Assembly (NCBI GenBank): GCA_024663395.1 | Contig: JANFAH010000018.1 | Span: forward strand, 434,001 to 498,000 | Direction of reading: 5' to 3' | DNA from: Pisolithus tinctorius | Taxonomy: Eukaryota; Basidiomycota; Agaricomycetes; Boletales; Pisolithaceae | DNA length: 64,000 nt | Notes under the pieces: model-generated | Told to the model about the DNA's origin: nothing | Database searches by the model: none | What the model saw: the letters and a program-made list of their open reading frames with translations, nothing else | Translations under genes and position numbers: made by a program | In this document: piece after piece, positions 55,641 through 64,000 of the stretch | Position numbering within the stretch: position 1 is the first letter of the stretch | Layout of the letters: each line of letters starts with the position of its first letter

Positions 55641-57453
55641 TGTGAGTCAAAGTGAGGTTCAGTGGTGGAAACCAACCAAAACCAACACAAAAGACAATGA
55701 AAGCGAGTGGTGGTGTGCCTATGCGGTACCTAGATGGTGGAACCTGTTCTTTGGGAGGGTTTTTGCGAACTACAACACTCAAAGATGAGTGCTGAGGGTT
55801 GGGGGTGCTCCTGACGAAGAAGGAGCAGGAATGCGAGAGGAAGCGATGGGGTAGACTGCTGTCAGCCTACAGAAGGATGGATGATGACTTAATTCAATGC
55901 CCTGAGCTGTACTGAGCTCAGGGAGGACTTGGAGCGAAGTAGATTGATGATAGACGATAATAAGCGAAGTAGACGATAGTTAGACCCTTAATAAAGTCTC
56001 AACTATCGAAGCTGCTGAATGATTTACTGAGAGATGATAAATTGCGAGCAAGAGGGGCTCTCTGATGTCTTTTTTTTTTTTTTTGCTACCTAAGTACAGT
56101 GATTTATATACAGCACAGGGGCGTTGCCTATGGAAAACAAGGTGCAAACACTTAGTAAGTGATTGGTAACTGATGAGTAAGGAATGTAAGCGGTGGGTAA
56201 TCGTCTTAGAAAGCATTGGTGAGCATTGGTAAGGATAAGTAAGCCAAAAAGCGAAGAATCAGTAAGCAAGGGCAAAAGATTGGTAAGTATTGGCAATAGG
56301 TGAGTCAAAGACAGTCAGAATGTCAAAGTATGAGTCAAGTAATGTCAGAAACTGGGAAAGTGCACTGGAATCGCATTAGGGGGAGGCTGTGCATGTCACA
56401 TCTCGAAGAGATCGCCTCTGGGCCAAAGTGGGATGACAGAGAGGCAGCGCTGATCTGATGCCGATATAGTACATCCAAAAGTGGACAGGGTGAGTCAGAT
56501 GTCAACAGGGGTCAAGCTTTGGGGGTCTGTGGGGTGACAGGAGCATAGGGGATCGCAACTTTCCCCCCCTTACTGTCCTCTCAGTGAAGCAAATAAAAAC
56601 TTCATGAATGAGGCTCTGTTGGAAGAGAGGATGAAGGGGGAGCGTCTTCTGCTGCATCTTGCAATAAGGAGGCAAGATGTGCATCATACTCGTCATGGAT
56701 GCGATCAGGGAGAGTGGAGAACAGTAGATTATACTGTAGCTGTCGCAATTTTGGAAGAATGATGGACGAGACTGGTATGAAGACGTTGCAGGGAGCAGGG
56801 AGGAAGGATCCATATGCTTCTTGGACCGGAAAGACTGAAACGACCACATAAGACCTTTCCAAGCGAATGACAGACCTGAGGCGACCAAAGAATGTCCTCC
56901 TAGAGGTCATACTGACAAAAAGAACACGCTGTCCAAGCTGGATGGGCTGAGAGGGGGCAGACGAGGGTGGGATGTACCAGGATGCTTCAGGACGGAAGCT
57001 AGTAGGAACTCCTGGTAGATATATGTAGCCATGGTCCCTAGCAAAGGGGACAAGCGAAATGATTGATGTGGAGGCGGCCATATCAGAAGAATTAGCGAAA
57101 TGAGCGTCTTTTGGAGGGAGTGCTGTAGAAACGTGTGGAGTGCGCAAATCCTTTCCAATTTTGGAAGGTAGGATCACGTGGCTGAGCACTACAAGCGAGT
57201 GTGGGAATGGTTTCGGTGTCTGCAGAACTGGCGGAGATATGTCGAAAACTGGAATGCCGTACACGGGCGCTTAAGAACTTTATTGGCGCTTAGCTCGCTT
57301 CCTCCTTTTTCTTTGGCATTGACAACTCGTTCTTGTGCGAGGGATGACTGCCGACATTTCTGGCTGTCCTTCTTCGCATGAGGGCTATGGTCTTCATCTC
57401 CATTCATCAGCTACATCCATGTCCACCTCACCAAACACCTTTGGTGTGTGACA
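55641..57453 (-). mobile_element. Solo long LTR C3, nested in the element B 5' LTR
   Basis: 1813 bp from TGTGAGTCAAAG to GGTGTGTGACA (plus reading), with a 4-bp target duplication CCGC (55637-55640 and 57454-57457). In the sense (minus) direction it carries an ORF near the 5' end, then TATATAAA (plus 56103-56110) and about 0.45 kb of R/U5-like sequence with a 15-T run (56070-56084). It is the best-preserved family-C copy and rich in CpG. Confidence 0.85.
56602..57264 (-). CDS. ORF of unknown function inside the U3 of long LTR C3
   Basis: 220 codons, uninterrupted, start MYGIPVFDISPP and end SSSLPTEPHS. A central hydrophobic/aromatic part (GYIYLPGVPTSF, then LGQRVLFVSMTSRRTFFGRL) is followed by ERSYVVVSV, YGSFLPAPCNVFIPVSSIILP and an acidic C-terminus. 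No known domain recognised. C1, C2 and C4 hold the same frame in broken or partly open form, with similar residues despite many DNA changes. It lies upstream of the LTR TATA box in the same orientation, so it may be translated from a different promoter. It may be an accessory protein of the element or a host fragment captured by the LTR. Confidence 0.55.
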   Translation of the reverse strand: MYGIPVFDISPPVLQTPKPFPHSLVVLSHVILPSKIGKDLRTPHVSTALPPKDAHFANSSDMAASTSIISLVPFARDHGYIYLPGVPTSFRPEASWYIPPSSAPSQPIQLGQRVLFVSMTSRRTFFGRLRSVIRLERSYVVVSVFPVQEAYGSFLPAPCNVFIPVSSIILPKLRQLQYNLLFSTLPDRIHDEYDAHLASLLQDAAEDAPPSSSLPTEPHS

Positions 57454-57748
57454 CCGCATGTACCGAGGTAACTACACCATTGGTTGAACAACGACGACAC
57501 ATGTCCAAAGCATGTTATGAGACAGTAACGCTAGTGGTGGAAATAGAGAGCCATCAGATCAGAGAGAAGACGGCTCTAAAAGGAAAGTAAGTCCAACAGA
57601 TCAAACACAAGGTAATCGTACAGTGAAAGAGAAAAGTTAGGGGCGAAATGTAACAGTATATGTTCCAGCCAATTCCAGTCAGCTGGGCCAAATTCCCAGT
57701 TGATGACTGTGAGCCAGGACACCTACTGGCCTTATGCTAGGGGATTGG

Positions 57749-59545
57749 TGTGAGTCAAAGTGTGGTTCAGTGGTGAAAACCAACCAAAACCAACACAAAA
57801 GACAATGAAAGCAAGTGGTGGTGTGCCTATGCAGTACCTAGATGGCAGAAGGTCTTATTCAGGCAGGTTTTTGTGAGCTACAACACTCAAAGATGAGTGC
57901 TGAGGGTTGGGGGTGCTCCTGACAAAGAGGGAGCAAGGATGCAAGAGGGAGTGAAGGGGTAGACTGCTGTCAGCCTACAGAAGGATGGATGACAACTTAA
58001 TTCAATGTCCTAAGCTATACTGAGCTCAGGGAGGACTTGGAGCAAAGCTGATTGATGATAGATGATAGTAGGTGAAGTAGACAATGGTTAGACCCTTAAT
58101 AAAGTCTCAACTATTGAAGCTGCTGAATGAATTACTGAGGGACAATGAAAAATGTGAGCAAGAGGGGCTCTCTGACATCTTCTTATTCAGCTATCTAAGT
58201 ACAGTGATTTATATACAGTACAGGGGCATTGCCTATGGAAAGCAAGGTGCAAACACTTGGTAAGTGATTGGTAACTGATAAGTAAGGAATGTAAGCAGTG
58301 GGTAATCAACTTAGAAAGCATTGGTGAGCATTGGTAAGGATAAGTAAGCCAAAAGTGAAGAATCAGTAAGCAAAGTCAAAAGATTGGCAAGTATTGGTAA
58401 TAGGTGAGTCAAGGACAGTCAGAATTTCAAAGTATGAGTCAAGCAATGACAGAAACTGAGTAAGCACACTGGAATCACATTAGGGGGAGGCTGTGCATGT
58501 CACATCTCAAAGGAATCACTCCTGGGCCAAGGTGGGATGACAGAGAGGCAGTGCTGATCTGATGCCAATATAGGACATCCAAAAGGGGACAGCAGGTGTC
58601 AGGTGTCAGAAAGGGATCAAGCTTTGGGGGTCTGTGGGGTGACAGGAGCATAGGGGATTGCAACTTTCCCCCCCAACTGTTCTCTCAGTGAAGCAAATAA
58701 AAACTTCATGTATGAGGCTCTGTTGGAAGAGAGGATGAAGGGGGAGCATCTTCTGCTGTATCTTGCAACAAGGAGGCAAGATGTGTGTCATACTCATCAT
58801 GGATGTGATTAGGGAGAATGGAGAACAGTAGATTATACTGTAGCTGTCACAATTTTGGAAGGATGATGGATGAGATTGGTATGAAGATGTTGCAGGGAGC
58901 AAGGAGGAAGGATCCATATGCTTCTTGAACTGGAGAGACTGAAATGACCACATAAGACCTTTCTAACCAAATGGCAGACCTGAGGCAACCAAAGAATATC
59001 CTCCTAGAGGTCATACTGACAAAAAGAATCTGCAGTCCAAGCTGGATAGGCTGAGAGGGGGCAGACAAGGATGGGATGTACCAGGATGCTTCAGGATGGA
59101 AGCTAGTCAGAACTCCTGGTAAATATACATAGCCATGGTCCCTAGCAAAGGGGACAAGTGAAATGATTGATGTGGAGGTGGCCATATCAGAAGAATTAGT
59201 GAAATGAGCATCTTTTGGAGGAATGTGGAGTGTGCAGATCCTTCTCAATTTTGGAAGGTAGGATTGTGTGGCTGAGCACTATAAGTGAGTGTGGGAATGG
59301 TGTCAGTATCTGCAGAAATGGTGGAGATATGTTGAAAACTGGAATGCCATACATGGGCACTTAAGAATTTTTATTGGTGCTTAACTCACTTCCTTTGTCT
59401 TTCTTTGGCATTGATGACTCGTTCTTGTGTGAAGGATGACTGCCAACATTCCTGGCTGTCATTCTACACATGAGGGCTATAGTCTTCATCTCCATTCATC
59501 AGCAGTATCCATGTCCATGTCACCAAATACTTTTGGTATGTGACA
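57749..59545 (-). mobile_element. Long LTR C4
   Basis: It is the same repeat as C3 (TGTGAGTCAAAG...GTATGTGACA, 1797 bp) with many CpG-type changes and a broken ORF (59248-58606). The right end adjoins the family-D LTR fragment at 59550. A clear target duplication is not seen (left flank ATTGG, right flank CCACC). Confidence 0.8.
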
Positions 59546-59549
59546 CCAC

Positions 59550-59773
59550 CATGCATGAACTACATATATTGAGTTCACTGCTCACATTGCCAGTACAACA
59601 CCACAGAACACACCATGCATGCCACAGAACACTACTGCTACAAATTGCAGAGCCCCACCTTCTAGTTTCAACAGTCCAGAATCCCTTGGGATGAGCAATT
59701 CATTCCCTTCACTTTATTGTTGTTATCTAAGTCATCTAGCTTGTATTATACAGTTACCTGGACTTTCCTTACA
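59550..59773 (+). mobile_element. Fragment of the element G-type LTR
   Basis: About 220 bp match the reverse complement of the first 220 bp of the LTR at 9676-10357, ending ...GGACTTTCCTTACA at 59773. The rest is missing at the C4 boundary. No internal element sequence accompanies it. Confidence 0.75.
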
Positions 59774-60740
59774 CTGCCAAGACACACAGACAGGGAACTT
59801 GTGATGCTGGTGCTAACAAATTTGTTATGGAAGACCTGCAACCTGAAGAGGTAATTAGTTTTCACAGCAAATGCATGGAAGCTGGGTGAGTATAGGTAAT
59901 GACATCTGGGCACCAAAGCAAACTCATTGATGGCCTATAGCCTCATCCCTTGCATGGCACTGTTGACATTGATGCACTGGCTTCCTGTCTCATATAAGGT
60001 TTGCTTTGATGCAAGCTCAATGTTACCAGGGTACCCATGTTGCCTTTCTGAGATGGGAACCACTGAGTCTTTTATTAAAGGGTTCATGGCCAGCAAACTT
60101 CTTGACACCATCATTCATACTGGTGATTCACTTTGATGCCATTGTCATCAAGACATTCCTCACCTGCCCTTCCAAGTTATGTTTTGCAGAGAGCCTGACC
60201 AACTCTGCCAATGGTGTGCAAATATGGCTGCAAAGAGGTGATCTGTAGGTGTCCACCAATTGTGCAGTACAACTGACCTGATCTGATACTGTTGCAGCAA
60301 CTGCATAGGGTCACATCAAATCAATCACACAGTCAGCCAGGTGTGCACATTCCCATTCTTTTGAACATTCAGTCTGAAGGTTGGCCAGGCATCTTAAAAC
60401 ATATTGCATTATCACAGATATGGGAGCTGGGGTAGCAGATGCAACCATGTGTGCCTGTTTCAGTTTATATACATACTGAGAATGCATGGAGACAAGTTCT
60501 GAACATTTCCATATGCAGATGCTTGTTGCCAAGGTGCCCAATTCATCATCATGTAAATCAATCAAGGCACTGAATTTGATGCACTTAGGTTGTACCTGTC
60601 AAGATTGACTCAAAAACCCTGAAGGAGGCTGTTAATGACACAATGAGAGATTGGGATGTGAACCTTGCAACAACCCACTTCCTCATCAGATCCCTCATGA
60701 TACCAATACAGATGCCAATGTGACATTCTATTGTTCAGAC
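59774..60740 (+). pseudogene. Tryptophan synthase remnant T3 (alpha to beta junction)
   Basis: Readable pieces are CDAGANKFVMEDLQPEE at about 59801-59850 (alpha domain), a MGTT-type segment near 60052, then TCPSKLCFAESLTNSANGVQIWLQRGDL at 60166-60248 (beta N-terminus) and IITDMGAGVADATMCACF, a degraded [12 protein letters not shown] site near 60414-60460. Many stops are present. The copy ends near the 3' end of the NLR-like gene. Confidence 0.75.
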
Positions 60741-60799
60741 TGTACCTAATGTGTAGAATACAAAGTAAGTGACAAGGATAAAGTGCATATGTATCAACA

Positions 60800-63700
60800 C
60801 TAGGAAATGTATTTGAAACAGTCCTGCCATGTATTTCCATGGACCATTTGACTCAAGTCCAGCTGCACACAATCATTAGGAATGATTAATTTTGTATGCA
60901 TTGAATAGAATGGGGTCTGCAAAGATGCAGGTATCCAGAGAAGCAATCTTCCCTGTGGGCCCCTGATCCAGCCATCAAGGTACAACAGGACTGGTTGAGT
61001 TATCTCCTCCAATGTGCAGTCATCAAGAAGTTGTCCACTGTCAGGTAATGCATGTGATGAGACTGAAGAAAAGCAAATGGGATATGTCCCATGAATTTGA
61101 GTGTCTGTCAGAAAGTCAGAAACTGTAACAACATAAATACAGATAGCTGAAAGTAATGTACTCACCATTTCCATCTCCTGAGATCCCAAAAGCTTCATCC
61201 ACTGAGCCAGAAATAATCAGATTGCTATCAGAGGAGAATGCAACTGAGTGGGCACCCTGAGTATGCCCCTTCAGAGGGCTGCCAATCTGATCTTCACTCT
61301 TTGCATCCCACACCCTCACAGTGTTGTCCCTTGAGCCTGAGACAATCCTGTTGCCATCAGGGGAGAATGCAACTGAGGTGACATGAGCAGTATGCCCCTT
61401 CAGAGGGCTGCCAATCTGATCTCCACTCTTTGCATCCCACACCCTCACAGTCTTGTCCCAAGAGCCTGAGACAATCCTGTTGCCATCAGGGGAGAATGCA
61501 ACTGAGGTGACACAATGAGTATGCCCTTTCAGAGGGCTGCCAATCTGATCTCCACTCTTTGCATCCCAGACCCTCACAGTGTTGTCCCCTGAGCCTGAGA
61601 CAATCCTGTTGCCATCAGGGGAGAATGCAACTGAGGTGACATGAGCAGTATGCCCCTTCAGAGGGCTGCCAATCTGATCTCCACTCTTTGCATCCCACAC
61701 CCTCACAGTGTTGTCCCTTGAGCCTGAGACAATCCAGTTGCCATCAGGGGAGAATGCAACTGAGGTGACATAATAAGTATGCCCCTTCAGAGGGCTGCCA
61801 ATCTGATCTCCACTCTTTGCATCCCAGACCCTCACAGTCTTGTCCCCTGAGCCTGAGACAATCCAGTTGCCATCAGGGGAGAATGCAACTGAGGTGACAT
61901 AATAAGTATGCCCCTTCAGAGGGCTGCCAATCTGATCTCCACTCTTTGCATCCCAGACCCTCACAGTCTTGTCCCCTGAGCCTGAGACAATCCAGTTGCC
62001 ATCAGGGGAGAATGCAACTGAGGTGACATGAGCAGTATGCCCCTTCAGAAGGCTGCCAATCTGATCTCCACTCTTTGCATCCCAGACCTTCACAGTCTTG
62101 TCCCTTGAGCCTGAGACAATCCTGTTGCCATCAGGGGAGAATGCAACTGAGGTGACATAATGAGTATGCCCCTTCAGAGGGCTGCCAATCTGATCTCCAC
62201 TCTTTGCATCCCAGACTTTCACAGTCTTGTCCTCTGAGCCTGAGACAATCCTGTTGCCATCAGGGGAGAATGCAACTGAGTTGACATCAGAAGTATGCCC
62301 CTTCAGAGGGCTGCCAATCTGATCTCCACTCTTTGCATCCCAGACCCTCACAGTCTTGTCCCAAGAGCCTGAGACAATCCTGTTGCCATCAGGGGAGAAT
62401 GCAACTGAGTTGACATAAGAAGTATGCCCCTTCAGAGGGCTGCCAATCTGATCTCCACTCTTTGCATCCCAGACCCTCACAGTCTTGTCCCAAGAGCCTG
62501 AGACAATCCTGTTGCCATCAGGGGAGAATGCAACTGAGTTGACATAAGAAGTATGCCCCTTCAGAGGGCTGCCAATCTGATCTCCACTCTTTGCATCCCA
62601 GACCCTCACAGTCTTGTCCCTTGAGCCTGAGACAATCCTGTTGCCATCAGGGGAGAATGCAACTGAGGTGACATTTGAAGTATGCCCCTTCAGAGGTCTG
62701 CCAATCTGATCTCCACTCTTTGCATCCCAGACCCTCACAGTGTTGTCCTCTGAGCCTGAGACAATCCTGATTCCATCAGGGGAGAATGCAACTGAGGTGA
62801 CAGTTGAAGTATGCCCCTTCAGAGGGCTGCCAATCTGATCTCCACTCTTTGCATCCCAGACCCTCACAGTCTTGTCCAAAGAGCCTGAGACAATCCTGTT
62901 GCCATCAGGGGAGAATGCAACTGAGTTGACATTTGAAGTATGCCCCTTCAGAGGGCTGCCAATCTGATCTCCACTCTTTGCATCCCAGACCCTCACAGTG
63001 TCATCCCAAGAGCCTGAGACAATCCTGTTGCCATCAGGGGAGAATGCAACTGAGGTGACAGCATCAGTATGCCCCTGTAAGGCAAGCTGGACAGCTGGCC
63101 AGTGCTGGAGACCCCCCTGAGCAACTTTCACAAGATGGAAGAATTTGCACATAAGTTGTTTGGAAAACAAGGATGTAGAAGGTGCAAAGGGCAATGCAGA
63201 CAGGTATAGGTGTGGTGCACTGCATGAAATTGCTGTGGTAAAGTATTGCAAAAATTTGACCCCATCCATTGCTAATGCTGCTGGTACTTCACAACCTGCA
63301 TGGCCCTGCACATGACATCAGGTGACATCAAATGCCATTGCTAACTGGAGTACTTACCTGTAACCATCTGGCTGTGATTGCAAGAGAGGATTCAGCACTT
63401 CCCAATGCTCCAAGAAGGCTAAGAGCCTCAATCCAGAACAGGATTTTTTCACTCTCTACAATGCCTTGCACAGATGTTGCAAGGCACGAGTCAAACTTGG
63501 CCATCTCCAAATGCTCTGCCCAGAATTTGCAAGAGTAGGATAAGTGTTGTGAAATACTTGTGTTGATTCTTTCTGGCAAGTCAGGAATCTGGGAGTTGCT
63601 GAGGTACGAGTTTTCCAGCCTGCAGATGTTGAAACGCAGCTCCTTAGCTAGCACTTGCAACGAGGCATAGGCTAGATTACTTGAGTCAGAAGTGTCGATG

Positions 63701-64000
63701 AAGTAGACTCCACTTCGCGAATGATCAGTTAGGAAGTCATAAAAGGACGCATGGAGAGGTCGAACAGGAGAGGAGCCGTCAGCAATACCACCCAGCACTG
63801 GAGCCATGAACTGAAGGATTCTGACTACATCATAGTGGTCTTTTTCATTGGGGAAGAGACTGCGCATATGATTCAACGCCGCCAGGGGCAAAGGCTCCAA
63901 CATCGTCAGAAGCTGCTGCATGACAGAGCAAAACCGCTGAAATGGTATCCCTGACTTCGGCACGACGCTGCCTAGGATGGTAGCATACATGCCATCCAAA
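60800..64000 (-). CDS. NLR-like (NACHT-WD40 type) protein, 3' part; gene runs off the right edge
   Basis: Three exons on the minus strand: >64000-63358, 63305-61166 and 61122-60800 (TAG). Introns of 52 bp (GTAAGT...TGCAG) and 43 bp (GTGAGT...TACAG) keep the frame, giving 1034 codons in the window. The N-terminal part here has PVRPLHASFYDFLTDHSRSGVYF and SYSCKFWAEHLE, the helical region that in basidiomycete NACHT-WD40 proteins follows the NACHT nucleotide-binding domain (not in the window). Next come 14 full WD40 repeats of 43 residues (GHT...WDAKSGDQIGSPLK) and a degenerate 15th. The C-terminal exon has DGWIRGPQGRLLLWIPAS, typical of these proteins. Such proteins are thought to sense non-self in fungi; the role here is inferred. 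Confidence 0.85.
61180..63074 (-). repeat. WD40-coding tandem array, 129-bp units
   Basis: Fourteen units of exactly 129 bp (63074 to 61269) and part of a fifteenth. Units differ mainly at the codons after GHT, at the T/N before SV, at R/W in N-IVSGS and at the residue before DKTV or DNTV. The rest is almost identical, indicating recent amplification or concerted change. Confidence 0.9.

Larger units (their letters stand above)
46835..57655 (-). mobile_element. Chromovirus-type Ty3/gypsy element B (younger copy of element A)
   Basis: Both LTRs are 451 bp and flanked by the perfect target duplication GTATA (46830-46834 and 57656-57660). It has the same domain order as element A, on the minus strand, with far more CpG and longer open frames. 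It is interrupted by K (49411-51569, in the integrase) and by C3 (55641-57453, in the 5' LTR). Scattered premature stops (mostly TGA) remain, so the copy is probably inactive on its own. Confidence 0.95.
55388..57655 (-). repeat. 5' LTR of element B, split by C3
   Basis: The parts at 55388-55640 (253 bp) and 57458-57655 (198 bp) add up to exactly 451 bp once C3 and one copy of CCGC (57454-57457) are removed. Nearly all differences from the 3' LTR lie at CpG sites. Confidence 0.9.

Noticed and set aside
56070..56084. Poly(T) as a retroposon tail
   Set aside because: The 15-T run is internal to LTR C3 and absent in C4; it looks like a local expansion, not an insertion tail.
57749..59545. Target duplication for C4
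   Set aside because: The flanks ATTGG and CCACC do not match, so none is claimed.
61180..63074. CRISPR-like or satellite array
   Set aside because: The units keep a reading frame and encode WD40 repeats; there are no spacers of unique sequence.

Overview
The window looks like a transposon-dominated stretch of a basidiomycete (Agaricomycotina) genome. The evidence is the combination of several Ty3/gypsy families with fungal-type Gag, PR, RT and IN domains, a fungal tryptophan synthase in which the alpha-type domain precedes the beta-type domain, introns of about 45-55 bp, and a NACHT/WD40-type gene architecture common in mushroom-forming fungi. I cannot name the genus. No rRNA, tRNA or CRISPR array was recognised.

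Layout. 1-663 is part of an LTR on the minus strand, next to a putative membrane-protein exon (664-989). 1961-3159 is a decayed tryptophan synthase copy (T1). T1 is split by chromovirus A (3160-26555, plus). The 3' LTR of A is split by gypsy element G (9676-26184, minus), and the gag of G is split by a non-autonomous LTR element, H (17663-24143, minus). A Cys-cluster gene unit (F, 10358-12458) lies antisense near the 3' end of G. T1 resumes at 26556, followed by an unidentified block duplicated elsewhere in the window, a truncated tyrosine-recombinase-like pseudogene, an RPB1-like pseudogene whose C-terminal-domain region has become a minisatellite, and a long LTR-like repeat (C1).

From 32930 a second tryptophan synthase copy (T2) is split by gypsy element E (33663-40341, plus). 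The same duplicated block follows, now carrying a solo LTR (41106-41840). Next come a third tryptophan synthase remnant (T4), an integrase remnant (J), and a family-C long LTR (C2) that appears to be J's 3' LTR. Element B (46835-57655, minus) is a younger, CpG-rich copy of chromovirus A. It is itself interrupted by a TIR DNA element with a Myb/SANT-like gene (K) and by a 1.8-kb LTR (C3). C4, an LTR fragment, another tryptophan synthase remnant (T3) and the 3' part of an NLR-like gene with 14 near-identical WD40 repeats (minus, open at the right edge) complete the window.

How it fits together. The only gene that looks intact for the host is the NLR-like gene. Everything else is mobile DNA or broken host-gene copies. 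Target-site duplications and in-window empty sites let the insertions be ordered: T1 and T2 were duplicated first, then A entered T1 and E entered T2, then G entered A, then H entered G. K and C3 entered B. Differences between paired LTRs are mostly transitions at CpG sites, often CA in one copy and TG in the other, so 5-methylcytosine deamination or a RIP-like process appears to be the main decay force. Coordinates of decayed genes are approximate. No alignment or database search was run; homology is judged by eye.
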